DNA from: Verrucomicrobiota bacterium
GTDB taxonomy: Bacteria > Verrucomicrobiota > Verrucomicrobiia > Opitutales > Opitutaceae
NCBI GenBank assembly: GCA_023430825.1
Contig: JAEYYL010000220.1
Location: forward strand, 1-53,944
Direction of reading: 5' to 3'
Length of the DNA: 53,944 bases
Notes under the pieces: model-generated
Database searches by the model: none
The model's input: only the letters and a program-made list of their open reading frames with translations
Told to the model about the DNA's origin: nothing
In this document: positions 1-7,914 of the stretch, piece by piece
Position numbering within the stretch: position 1 is the stretch's first letter
Layout: the number at the start of each line of letters is the position of its first letter
Position numbers and translations under genes: made by a program

Positions 1-1301
1 CCGCCGGCCTGCCCCGCGATCCGCTCCCCGGCAGCGCGACCGCCTTCGTCCCGCTTCGCCCGCGCACGCTCGCCGCGCTCGTCGCCGCGCCGTTCCTCCT
101 GCTGCCGTTCTGGTGGCTCTGGCTCGCCGCCGCCCGCGCCCGCGCCACCGATCCGCTCCGTCCGCGCCGCGAAGCCCGCGCCCGCCTCGCCGCCACGCTC
201 GCGAAACTCCGCACCACCGCCACCGGCTCTCAACCCTCAACTCTCAGCTCTCAACTTCTTCTGCAATGGCAGCACGACACCGCGCTGCTCTGGGAAATCC
301 CCCACGCCGCACCGCCCGCCATCGCCCTCACCGATCCCGCCTGGAAACAACTCTGGCTCGAAGCCGACCGCGCGCTCTACAGCGCAAACGGCAAACTCCC
401 CGCCGACTGGATCGCCCGCGCCGAAACTGCGCTCGCCGCCAAACGCATCCCGCCGTTCTCCGCCGCGCGTCTCTTCCTCCCGCGCAATCTCTTCCCCTTC
501 GTCGCCACTCTCGCCCTCGCCACTCTCGCGTTCGCCTCCACCGTCGACGCCGCCGAAACCAACTCAGAACCCAAAACCCAAAACTCAAAACAGCCCGTCG
601 CCGCCGACGCGGCGTCCGCCTATCGCAGCGGCGATTTCGCCGCCGCCGAAAAAACCTGGGCCGCCGCCCTCGCCGCCGCCCCCACCGACGCCGTCGCACG
701 CCACAACCTCTCGCTCGCGCTCGCGCAGCAGGACCGCTGGGGCGAGGCCGCCGCGCAGGCCGCCGCCGCCTTCGTCCAAAACCCCTCCGACGACGCCGTC
801 CGCTGGCAGCTCACGCTCGCCGCCGCCAAGGCCGGCTACGTTCCCGCGTCGCTCGCCAAATTCCTTCCGCCCGGCCCCGCGCAATCGCTCGCCCGCTTCG
901 CCGCCCCCGCCACCTGGCAGTTCGTCCTGATTTTCGCCGCGCTGCTCGCCGCCGCGGCGCTCGGCCTCCTGCTCCACGGCGTTTATCGCACGCCCCGCCG
1001 CGCCCGCACGGTCGCCGCCCTCGCCTCGCTCGGCAGCGGCGCGCTCCTCGCGCTCCTCGCCTTCGCCAGCCTCCACGCCTACCAGTCCGCCGCCGATCCC
1101 CGCGCCGTGATCGCGTGGCGAGCCGGCACCTTGCGTTCGATTCCGACCGAAGCCGACAACACGCAGAAAACCACCGTGCTCCCCGCCGGCAGCGTCGCCC
1201 TCGCCGACGACGCCCCCTTCCTCGGCTGGACCCGCCTCACCTTCGACAACGGCCAGACCGGCTGGGTGCGGAAGGAAGAAATCGTGCCGCTGTGGAAGTA
1301 G
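1..1301 (+). CDS. Bat-type (BatD/BatE-like) TPR and SH3 membrane protein, 5'-truncated
   Basis: The reading frame is open from base 3 to the TAG at 1299, so the start lies outside the window; about 432 residues are visible. Hydrophobic segments lie near visible residues 23-45, 162-185, 303-328 and 338-360. A tetratricopeptide-like Ala-rich region spans about 200-280, and the C-terminus (about 370-432) looks like a bacterial SH3 domain, ending GWVRKEEIVPLWK. The order transmembrane, TPR, transmembrane, SH3 resembles BatD/BatE-type proteins of aerotolerance (Bat/MoxR) operons, and this is inferred from architecture only. Two low-complexity stretches in the reading frame (227-256 and 558-591) are dispersed word repeats that the gene translates in frame, for example as NSEPKTQNSKQ. 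A generic TPR/SH3 protein is the alternative. Confidence 0.55.
   Translation, partial: AGLPRDPLPGSATAFVPLRPRTLAALVAAPFLLLPFWWLWLAAARARATDPLRPRREARARLAATLAKLRTTATGSQPSTLSSQLLLQWQHDTALLWEIPHAAPPAIALTDPAWKQLWLEADRALYSANGKLPADWIARAETALAAKRIPPFSAARLFLPRNLFPFVATLALATLAFASTVDAAETNSEPKTQNSKQPVAADAASAYRSGDFAAAEKTWAAALAAAPTDAVARHNLSLALAQQDRWGEAAAQAAAAFVQNPSDDAVRWQLTLAAAKAGYVPASLAKFLPPGPAQSLARFAAPATWQFVLIFAALLAAAALGLLLHGVYRTPRRARTVAALASLGSGALLALLAFASLHAYQSAADPRAVIAWRAGTLRSIPTEADNTQKTTVLPAGSVALADDAPFLGWTRLTFDNGQTGWVRKEEIVPLWK
227..256. repeat. iterated-word repeat (CTCTCAACC-type) inside a coding region
   Basis: Words of the form CTCTCAAC and CTCTCAG are repeated about four times, giving an in-frame SQPSTLSSQL in the Bat-like protein. 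The composition differs sharply from the flanking GC-rich coding sequence. Confidence 0.5.
558..591. repeat. iterated-word repeat (AACTCAGAACCC-type) inside a coding region
   Basis: This low-complexity A/C-rich block translates in frame. Its core 31 bases match 27 of 31 with the block at 22368-22398 inside the MFS transporter gene, so it is a dispersed element rather than local slippage. Confidence 0.65.
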
Positions 1302-1304
1302 GGA

Positions 1305-1425
1305 AAAGGACCAACCTCCAAGCTCCAGAGAATATCCAATTTCTAGATACCAACGCACCGCACCGTATTGGTGCTTCGGTTATTGAAGTTTCACTGGAGC
1401 TTGGATCTTGGTCCTTGGAGCTTCC
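1305..1425. repeat. long imperfect inverted repeat made of CCAAGCTCCA words
   Basis: Arms at 1305-1327 and 1396-1418 are reverse complements with about 21 of 23 matches. Both are built of words such as AAGGACCA and TCCAAGCTCCAG, separated by an AT-richer spacer of about 70 bases. The right arm supplies the last codons and stop of the convergent Nudix gene. Confidence 0.75.
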
Positions 1426-1970
1426 GCGCTCCGCGCGGTCTTTCTCACCATCCGCGCCATCGACTCCTCGGGGTTGAGCGCCGTCACGTCGGCCACGTTC
1501 ACCCACGCGAGTTCTTTCGACTCGCTCGTCACGACCAGCGGCTCGTCCGGGTCCGCCTCGATCATGAAACGAAGATCGTAGTGATAATGCCCCGGCTCGC
1601 TCTTCCGTTCTGGAATCCAGTGGCGGTCGACATCGAAAATCTCCGCCGTCACCGTCCGTAGCCGCGTCAACCCGCTTTCCTCCGCCGCCTCGCGCAACGC
1701 CACCGCGAGCAAATTCGGATCGCCATCCGCATGCCCGCCGAGCTGCAGCCATTTCTCCAGCTTGCGATGATGCGTCAGCAACGTCCGCGTGCGGCTCGGA
1801 TCCACCACCCACGCCGAGCCCGTCAAATGTCCCGGCGCGCACGTCCGCAACAGGCAATCCTCATGCGTCTCCACGAAGCGGATCGTCTCCGCCACCATCG
1901 CCGCCTCGTGTCCCTCTTCGCACCGCGAACGGTGATCGCGAAGCAACCGCAAAACCTCAGCTCGATGCAT
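1380..1970 (-). CDS. Nudix hydrolase
   Basis: 196 residues from the ATG at 1970; a TTG seven codons earlier is possible and neither has a clear ribosome site. The Nudix box is recognisable (GGHADGD, then REAAEESGL), so a pyrophosphohydrolase acting on a nucleoside-diphosphate-linked substrate is expected. The first Glu of the consensus Gx5Ex7REUXEExGU is Pro here, while the metal-binding REAAEE core is intact. The substrate cannot be told from sequence. The C-terminus (APRTKIQAPVKLQ) is encoded by an intergenic word repeat, so the ancestral stop was probably further upstream. Confidence 0.85.
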   Translation of the reverse strand: MHRAEVLRLLRDHRSRCEEGHEAAMVAETIRFVETHEDCLLRTCAPGHLTGSAWVVDPSRTRTLLTHHRKLEKWLQLGGHADGDPNLLAVALREAAEESGLTRLRTVTAEIFDVDRHWIPERKSEPGHYHYDLRFMIEADPDEPLVVTSESKELAWVNVADVTALNPEESMARMVRKTARSAEAPRTKIQAPVKLQ

Positions 1971-2003
1971 CGTAACGGGAGTTGAATTCAAAAAATCGAA
2001 TCA

Positions 2004-2036
2004 CCTTTTTTGCGCCTTCTGCGCCTTTTTGCGTCC
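2004..2036. repeat. iterated-word repeat (TTTTTGCGCC-type)
   Basis: Three imperfect copies of a CTTTTTGCGCCTTC-like word lie just beyond the 3' end of the LOG gene. A looser similar block occurs near 19887-19925. Confidence 0.5.
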
Positions 2037-2050
2037 ATTCCTCCGTCTCG

Positions 2051-2632
2051 TCACCGCGTCTCGAACCACTTCGACTCCGCCTTCGCCGCGGCCGCTTCGT
2101 CGATCTTCGGAAAAACCTCCGCCACTGTGTTCGCCACGCGAAACAGCTCCATGTTCGACGGCTTGAAAAAATTCTCCCGCTGCATCGTGTCGAACAGCGC
2201 CAGCAGGGGATCGTAAAATCCATCCTGGTTGAAGAACACGCACGGCTTCCTCACCACGTCGAGCTGCCGCAGCGTGAGGATTTCCATGATCTCCTCCAGT
2301 GTGCCGAAACCGCCCGGCAGCGCCACGAACGCATCCGCCCGCGCCTCCATCAGCAGCTTCCGCTCGCGCATCGTCACCACCGTCACCAGTTCGTCCGCCT
2401 CGTCGTAGGCGAGCTCGCGCACCTTCATGAACTCCGGGATCACGCCGACCACGCGCCCGCCGCCGAGCTTCACCGCGCGAGCGACCGCGCCCATCAATCC
2501 CGTTTTCCCGCCGCCATAAACAAGCCCCCACCCCCGCGCCACCATCTCGCCCCCGAACTCCGCCGCCGCCGCGGCATACTTCGGATCGAGCCGATCGCTG
2601 GACGAACAATAAACGCAAAGCAGCTTGGTCAT
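2051..2632 (-). CDS. LOG family protein (cytokinin riboside 5'-monophosphate phosphoribohydrolase-like)
   Basis: 193 residues from the ATG at 2632 (MTKLLCVYCSS). The frame remains open upstream but only through an intergenic repeat, so the longer start is rejected. The family signature PGGFGTLEEI and the upstream YGGGKTGLMG phosphate-binding segment are both present. LOG proteins hydrolyse nucleoside 5'-monophosphates to free base and ribose 5-phosphate; they were named for plant cytokinin activation but are widespread in bacteria, probably in nucleotide salvage. Family length is typical. The gene is divergent from the GluQ-type gene, with only the repeat between them. Confidence 0.88.
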   Translation of the reverse strand: MTKLLCVYCSSSDRLDPKYAAAAAEFGGEMVARGWGLVYGGGKTGLMGAVARAVKLGGGRVVGVIPEFMKVRELAYDEADELVTVVTMRERKLLMEARADAFVALPGGFGTLEEIMEILTLRQLDVVRKPCVFFNQDGFYDPLLALFDTMQRENFFKPSNMELFRVANTVAEVFPKIDEAAAAKAESKWFETR

Positions 2633-2638
2633 AAACTT

Positions 2639-2724
2639 TAACCACGGATGAACACGGATGAACACGGATAGAAGCCTAGAATCGCATTTCCGAAATCCGT
2701 GTTTATCCGTGTGCATCCGTGGTT
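2639..2724. repeat. AACCACGGATGAACACGGAT-type inverted repeat
   Basis: The left arm carries a tandem of ACACGGATGA words and the right arm is its near-perfect reverse complement ending GCATCCGTGGTT, with a spacer of about 25 bases. It fills the whole gap between two divergent genes and contains the only plausible start codon of the right-hand one. Confidence 0.85.
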
Positions 2725-3579
2725 AAAAACCAAACCTACCGCGGCCGCCTCGCGCCGTCGCCGACCGGCCATCTGCACCTCGGCCACGCGCGCACGTTCT
2801 GGATCGCCCAGCAACGCGCCCGCGCCGCCGGCGGCACGCTCATCCTCCGCAACGACGACCTCGACTCCACCCGCTACCGCATGGATTTCGTCACCGCCAT
2901 GCTCGAGGACCTCCGCTGGCTCGGCCTCGCGTGGAGCGAAGGCCCCGACGTCGGCGGCCCCCACGCGCCCTACAACCAGAGCGAACGCCGCGCCCACTAC
3001 CGCGCCGCGCTCGCGAAACTCCATACCGCCCGCCTGATCTTTCCGTGCACGCACTCGCGCCGTGACGTCCTCGAAGCCGCCACCGCGCCGCACGCGGACG
3101 ACGAACCCGTTTACCCGCCCGCCTTCCGCCCGCCCGTCGACGCCCCGCTCCCTCCGCTCGGCGACACGATCTCGGTCAACTGGCGTTTTCGCGTCCCCGA
3201 CGGCGAAACGATCGCGTTCGCCGACGCCCGCTTCGGCCAACAACACGCCGTCGCCGGCCGCGACTTCGGCGACTTCCTCGTGTGGCGCAAAGACGACGTC
3301 CCCAGTTATCAACTCGCGTGCGCCGTCGACGACGCCGCGATGCAGATCACCGAAGTCGTCCGCGGCGCCGACCTCATCAAATCCACCTTCCGCCAACTCC
3401 TCCTCTTCCGCGCACTCGGCCACGCCGCACCCCAGTATTATCACTGCCCGCTGATGACCGACGACAAAGGCGAACGCCTCGCCAAGCGCCACGACGCCCT
3501 CAGCCTCCGCACCCTCCGCGACCGCGGCACCCGCCCCGCGGAAATCGTCGATCGGTTCGCCCGCGAATCACCCGAATAA
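2719..3579 (+). CDS. gluQ: glutamyl-Q tRNA(Asp) synthetase-like protein
   Basis: 286 residues. It is a truncated class I glutamyl-tRNA synthetase paralogue with only the catalytic core: N-terminal RGRLAPSPTGHLHLGHAR (HIGH motif) and LAKRHDALSLRTL (KMSKS equivalent), without an anticodon-binding domain. This is the architecture of GluQ-RS, which glutamylates queuosine in tRNA(Asp). The zinc site of the E. coli enzyme is only partly kept: a Cys is present in FPCTHSRRD but the later Cys positions are His and Phe. The only available start is a GTG inside the preceding inverted repeat, and the last residues (RFARESPE) are read from the following repeat. Confidence 0.8.
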   Translation: MVKNQTYRGRLAPSPTGHLHLGHARTFWIAQQRARAAGGTLILRNDDLDSTRYRMDFVTAMLEDLRWLGLAWSEGPDVGGPHAPYNQSERRAHYRAALAKLHTARLIFPCTHSRRDVLEAATAPHADDEPVYPPAFRPPVDAPLPPLGDTISVNWRFRVPDGETIAFADARFGQQHAVAGRDFGDFLVWRKDDVPSYQLACAVDDAAMQITEVVRGADLIKSTFRQLLLFRALGHAAPQYYHCPLMTDDKGERLAKRHDALSLRTLRDRGTRPAEIVDRFARESPE

Positions 3580-3631
3580 TCGCGAATGAAAACTCGTCTT
3601 GTTCGCGACGATTCGCGTCATTCGCGGGCGG
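3557..3631. repeat. CCCGCGAAT-type inverted repeat
   Basis: The left arm reads CGCCCGCGAATCACCCGAAT. The right arm is its approximate reverse complement, ending ATTCGCGGGCGG. Relatives lie at 21723-21826 and 25681-25811. The left arm overlaps the end of the upstream coding region. Confidence 0.75.
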
Positions 3632-3641
3632 TTTCATTTCC

Positions 3642-4166
<525 letters not shown>

Positions 4167-4182
4167 GCGATCCCGGGAGAAG

Positions 4183-4202
4183 AACGGACGTCCCCGTCCG
4201 TT
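4183..4202. repeat. AACGGACG hairpin
   Basis: Perfect 8-bp arms AACGGACG/CGTCCGTT surround a TCCC loop just after the mog stop. It could act as a weak terminator or be one of the small dispersed hairpins. Confidence 0.6.
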
Positions 4203-4206
4203 TCCG

Positions 4207-4233
4207 GCTGTGAGCGGGGCTTTACGCCCCGAC
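4207..4233. repeat. GCTGTGAG-CGGGGC hairpin repeat, copy 1
   Basis: Hairpin GGGGC/TTTAC/GCCCC preceded by GCTGTGAG. A close copy lies at 32900-32925. Confidence 0.7.
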
Positions 4234-4296
4234 AAAACGCCGCGCCCACCAAAACCAGTTTGCAAATCACCGGCGCTGCGTCGTGCTCCCGCTTGC

Positions 4297-5412
4297 ATGG
4301 ACGCGAACGATCCGCCCGCTCTTCCTCCCCCAGAGCTCGCCGCCGATCCCGCCCCCGGTCCTACGGTTTCTCCAGCCTCGCCCCTGCTGCCCACGGCCGA
4401 GCCGCCCGCCGCGTTTACCTTTCACGGCAGCGCCCGCGAATACTTTCGTATCTGGATCGTAAATACGTTCCTCACGCTGATCACGCTCGGCGTGTTTTCC
4501 GCGTGGGCGAAGGTCCGCAAGCGTCGCTATCTCCGCGGCAACACCGAACTCCTCGGCCACCGCTTCGACTACACCGCCGACCCGCGGCGCCTGCTGATCG
4601 GCAATGTCATCGTCGTCGCGCTCTTTCTCGCTTACGCACTCTTCGGTGCCGTTTACCCGGCCGTGCGCCTCCTCGCGCTCGCCCTCGGCCTGATCTTTTT
4701 GCCGTGGATCATCGTCCGCTCCCTCGCCTTCAACGCCCACCACACGATGTGGCGCGGCCTGCGCTTCCGCTTTCACCCGAGCCTGAGCGCGGCGGTCATG
4801 GTTTACCTGCTGAAACCGCTGCTCGTTCCCTTGACGCTCGGCTTCTACTACCCCGCCTGGGCTCGCGCCGCGGCCGAATTCCGCGTGAGCCGCCACCGGC
4901 TCGGCACCGCCTACTTCCGTTTCCAGGTCAATCGCGGTCCGTTCTACCGCGCCTACCTCGCCGCCGGCGGCATCGTCTTCATCGGCCTTCTGATGCTCGG
5001 ACTTTTTTCGCAATGGCAGGTCACGCGCAACGCCGGCCACGTTCCCACCACCACGCAGCTCCTCCCCGCCTTGCTCGTTTACGCTGCGATGCTCTTCCTC
5101 GCCAAACACTACGCGTTCGCGCGCTTGTTCAATCCCATCTGGAACGGCACGCGACTCGACGACCGCCGCTTCAAGGCCACCCTCCGCAGCTCCCGCTGGC
5201 TCGGCCTGCAAATCACCAATCTCGGCGCCATCCTGGTCTCGTGTGGCCTCCTTTATCCGTGGGCCGCCATCCGCACGACGCGTTACGCGCTGAGCTGCCT
5301 CGTCCTCGAATCGCCGGGCTCGCTCGACTCGATCTCGCGCATGGGCCACGGCCGCGGTAGTGCCGTCGGCGATACGGCCGCGGAATTCGCCGGCGTCGAT
5401 TTCGGCTTATGA
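4297..5412 (+). CDS. DUF898 (YjgN-like) multipass membrane protein
   Basis: 371 residues from the ATG at 4297. A Pro-rich cytoplasmic N-terminus is followed by the family pattern FHGSAREYFRIWIVNTFLTLITLGVFSAWAKVRKRRYL and several long hydrophobic segments. A second copy of the motif type (FRVNRGPFY, then KHYAFARLFNPIWNGTRL) follows. DUF898 proteins are inner-membrane proteins of unknown function. The stop overlaps the next start by four bases, so it is translationally coupled to the M48 peptidase, a pairing that suggests a joint envelope role. Confidence 0.85.
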   Translation: MDANDPPALPPPELAADPAPGPTVSPASPLLPTAEPPAAFTFHGSAREYFRIWIVNTFLTLITLGVFSAWAKVRKRRYLRGNTELLGHRFDYTADPRRLLIGNVIVVALFLAYALFGAVYPAVRLLALALGLIFLPWIIVRSLAFNAHHTMWRGLRFRFHPSLSAAVMVYLLKPLLVPLTLGFYYPAWARAAAEFRVSRHRLGTAYFRFQVNRGPFYRAYLAAGGIVFIGLLMLGLFSQWQVTRNAGHVPTTTQLLPALLVYAAMLFLAKHYAFARLFNPIWNGTRLDDRRFKATLRSSRWLGLQITNLGAILVSCGLLYPWAAIRTTRYALSCLVLESPGSLDSISRMGHGRGSAVGDTAAEFAGVDFGL

Positions 5413-6446
5413 TCACGCTGCCCGCCCGCTATTGCGACGGCGACGTCCTCCGCTCGCACGCCGTCGAACTCCACCTCCTCCCCGACGGCAGTTTTCAGGT
5501 GTTGGGCGAGCAACTCGATCGCCACGTCCCGCGCGCCAGCGCCAGGATCTCCGACCGCCTCGGATCGCTGCCTCGCTTCATCCGGATCGGTGGCGGCGGC
5601 GTGGTCGAACTCCCGGACGGACCGGAGTTCAACACCTGGATCGAATCCACCGGCCCGCGCCCCGCCTCCGCGCTCGCACTCCACTGGCTCGAATCGCGCG
5701 CGCTTGCCGCCGTCATCGCCACCGTGCTGGTTGTCGCTGCCGCCGGCATGGGTTTCTGGCAGGGCCTGCCCTGGCTCGCCCATCGTGGCGCACACGCCGT
5801 CTCGCCCGAAATCGAACAGCAGGCCGGCCGCGCCGCTTTTGCGATCTTCGCCCAGTCCTTCGGCCGCACCCAACTCTCGTTCAACGATCAGATGCACGTT
5901 CGCCGCGCGCTCGAGAAACTCACCGCCGCGGACCCGCCGCATGTCGCGCCCACGCTCCACTTTCTCCAGATGGGCACGCCCAACGCCTTCGCGCTTCCCG
6001 GCGGCATCCTGATCGTTACCGATGAACTCTATCACCTCGCCGCCAACGACGACGAGATCGCCGCGGTGCTCGCCCACGAACTCGGCCACGTCGAAAAACG
6101 CCACGGCCTCCAAAGCGTTCTCCGCAACAGCACCGCGCTCATCCTCGTCAGCACGCTCACCGGCGATCTCTCCACCCTCTCCTCGTTTTCCGCGACCCTT
6201 CCCTTCCTCCTTCTTCAATTCGGCTACGCCCGCGAATTCGAACGCGAAGCCGACGCCTTCGCCGCGCAACTGCTCGCCAAAGCCGGGATCGATCCTGTTC
6301 ACCTCGCGCGGATCCTCGAGCGCCTCGACGAAAGCCGTCCCTCCGACGGCGCCGATTTCAGCTACCTCAGCACGCATCCCCCCACCGCCGAACGCCTCGA
6401 CGCCCTCCGCGCCCCTCCCCTCGCGCCTCCGCCTCCTCCGCCCTGA
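5409..6446 (+). CDS. M48 family metallopeptidase
   Basis: 345 residues. The catalytic zinc site HELGHVEKRHG lies near residues 222-232 and the downstream EREADAFAAQLL supplies the third ligand; both are diagnostic of M48 (HtpX/Ste24/BepA-type) peptidases. One transmembrane helix near residues 98-118 places the peptidase domain on one side of the inner membrane, behind an N-terminal domain of about 90 residues. The sequence ends in a Pro run. Overlap of four bases with the DUF898 gene indicates an operon. Confidence 0.92.
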   Translation: MITLPARYCDGDVLRSHAVELHLLPDGSFQVLGEQLDRHVPRASARISDRLGSLPRFIRIGGGGVVELPDGPEFNTWIESTGPRPASALALHWLESRALAAVIATVLVVAAAGMGFWQGLPWLAHRGAHAVSPEIEQQAGRAAFAIFAQSFGRTQLSFNDQMHVRRALEKLTAADPPHVAPTLHFLQMGTPNAFALPGGILIVTDELYHLAANDDEIAAVLAHELGHVEKRHGLQSVLRNSTALILVSTLTGDLSTLSSFSATLPFLLLQFGYAREFEREADAFAAQLLAKAGIDPVHLARILERLDESRPSDGADFSYLSTHPPTAERLDALRAPPLAPPPPPP

Positions 6447-6459
6447 CTCACCCCCGACG

Positions 6460-6482
6460 TTTGTCATATAATGGATGACAAA
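6460..6482. promoter_or_regulatory. perfect inverted repeat containing a TATAAT box
   Basis: Eight-base arms TTTGTCAT and ATGACAAA flank ATAATGG; the join creates TATAAT. The position, 100 bases upstream of the FmdB-like gene and in an otherwise GC-rich stretch, suits an operator or promoter. Confidence 0.45.
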
Positions 6483-6583
6483 TTCTCCGAGCGTGGCGCA
6501 AGGCCAGCGTCAATCGCGAGATCATCCGCCTCGTCGCCGGAGTTGAAATCCCCCTCCGCTTGCGGCTTGTTACAAACCTCGCG

Positions 6584-6814
6584 ATGACGACCTACGTTTA
6601 CGAAACGATTCCCATGATCCCCGGTGTCGAACCGCGGCGTTTCGAAGTGCGCCAGTCGATGAAGGACGCGCCGCTCACCACCGATCCCGTCACCGGCGAA
6701 CCCGTCCGCCGCGTCATCACCGGCGGCTACGGCCTCATGGCGCAAAAATCCTCCGCTCCCCCCGCCCCCACCGCCGCCCGCGGCTGCGCACCCGGCTGCG
6801 CCTGCCACCGCTGA
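6584..6814 (+). CDS. FmdB-like small regulatory/zinc-ribbon family protein, ribbon cysteines absent
   Basis: 76 residues from ATG 6584. The pattern MTTYVYETIP, FEVRQSMKDAPL, then GEPVRRVITGGYGLM follows FmdB-family proteins (MPTYEYxC...), but the CxxC pairs of the usual zinc ribbon are missing from the body. Cysteines appear only in the C-terminal tail (CAPGCAC). The function of the family is not established beyond a proposed regulatory role. A longer upstream start is possible but lacks family similarity. Confidence 0.65.
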   Translation: MTTYVYETIPMIPGVEPRRFEVRQSMKDAPLTTDPVTGEPVRRVITGGYGLMAQKSSAPPAPTAARGCAPGCACHR

Positions 6815-6840
6815 CCTCATCCATCACCTCGACGAACCAA

Positions 6841-7013
6841 ACGCTCGGGACACCGAGAACACCGAGCTCCGATACAGCGCTCACCGAGCATCATACTTGA
6901 TGCAAACCCGAGCTCTCATCGCCGGGAGAGCATTCGTCTGCCGGAAAAGCCTCCCAACACCTCGCGGCCTCCAGCTTCCTCTGTGTCGGCGCTCCGTGTC
7001 TTCGGTGTCCCAA
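6841..7013. repeat. CACGGAG/CTCTGTGTC-type inverted repeat, copy 1
   Basis: The left part has ACACCGAGAACACCGAG words. The right part reads CAACACCTCGCGGCCTCCAG, then CTCTGTGTCGG and GTGTCTTCGGTGTCC. The right half aligns closely with 51287-51345, so this is a dispersed element filling most of the gap between the FmdB-like and MazG-like genes. Confidence 0.75.
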
Positions 7014-7111
7014 GGCCCGCTTGAATTGGGTATAATTTATCGAAGCTAAACGTGTCGAATACCGCGGCTGGCCGCCGCTCTCGACAGGCCGTCTCGCTCG
7101 CCCGCCCGCGA

Positions 7112-7486
7112 CTACAACTCCGTATATTTGTCCGCGCGCCCGCGCGCCTTCTCGACCGGATACTTCTTCGCGTTGGCCGCCATCTTCGTCTCGATCGCCG
7201 CCGCGAGATCGAGCCCGCTGACGTTCGCGAACTCGAGCGAATAGATCACGATGTCCGCCAGCTCCTCGGCGATCTTCGCACGTTTCGCCGGATCCGCGGC
7301 TACTTCGCGCGACGCTTCGGGCGTCGTCCAGAGAAAGTGTTCCATCAGCTCCGCCGCTTCCGCTGCGAGCGCCATGCTGAGATTCTTCGGCGCGTGGAAC
7401 TGTTCCCAGTCCCGCTCGCGCGCGAAGGCCAGCACGCGCGCCTTCAACTCAGCCATCGTCGCAGTCGCGTCCGTCAGCGAATTCAT
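7112..7486 (-). CDS. MazG-like nucleotide pyrophosphohydrolase
   Basis: 124 residues from the ATG at 7486. The all-alpha NTP-PPase pattern is visible: WEQFHAPKNLSMALAAEAAELMEHF, then EELADIVIYSLEFAN, supplying the EExxE and ExxD metal ligands. Such enzymes hydrolyse (d)NTPs to monophosphates, probably house-cleaning. A GGAGG abuts the ATG directly, too close for normal spacing, so the true start could be the downstream Met (MAELKARV). The frame continues open upstream only through a word repeat. Confidence 0.87.
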   Translation of the reverse strand: MNSLTDATATMAELKARVLAFARERDWEQFHAPKNLSMALAAEAAELMEHFLWTTPEASREVAADPAKRAKIAEELADIVIYSLEFANVSGLDLAAAIETKMAANAKKYPVEKARGRADKYTEL

Positions 7487-7535
7487 CCTCCGAGAGGACG
7501 AATAACCCCGGACGATGACGAAACAATTTTCACCC

Positions 7536-7607
7536 GCCCTCCGCCCCCGCTCTCCGTCCTCCGACCTCTGTCCTCCGTCCTCTGTCCTCTGCCCTCTGCC
7601 CTCCGCC
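7536..7607. repeat. iterated-word repeat (CTCTGTCCTC-type)
   Basis: About seven imperfect copies of a ten-base pyrimidine word (CTCTGTCCTC, CTCCGTCCTC, CTCTGCCCTC) lie in tandem. Confidence 0.8.
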
Positions 7608-7655
7608 AAACCGCACACCGTCACGCAATCTTCACACGCACAGAAAAATTCCATC

Positions 7656-7672
7656 TTGGCACGCCGGCTGCA
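7656..7672 (+). promoter_or_regulatory. sigma-54-type promoter match
   Basis: TTGGCAC, five bases, then CTGCA gives GG and GC separated by ten bases, the -24/-12 arrangement. The next plus-strand gene starts 285 bases later, so the assignment is tentative. Confidence 0.3.
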
Positions 7673-7914
7673 ATGTGCAGCGTGACTCTTGTTCCAATGA
7701 TCGCTACGCAAAAACATCTCCGCGGCTCCGCCGGCACTTCGTTTACGAAGGCCGTCGTGTGCTTTTGCCGCGTCCAGATGCGTCCGGTCTCCCAAAATTG
7801 GAGCAAACAGCATCAGACCGGCCCGGGCTCTCAGGCCTAAACCCTCCGTTTAACGGACCCAGTTTAGAACAACCACCTGAAGCCCGGAGGCCACAAGCCC
7901 CGAGGGGCCTTGCC

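Noticed and set aside
113..1477. Arg-rich 454-residue frame overlapping the Bat-like gene
   Set aside because: Its composition is over one third Arg/Pro, typical of an out-of-frame reading. The frame from base 3 has TPR, transmembrane and SH3 parts.
2633..2716. Longer start for the LOG protein near 2716
   Set aside because: It would translate the AACCACGG-type repeat. The family begins at the Met of MTKLLCVYC.
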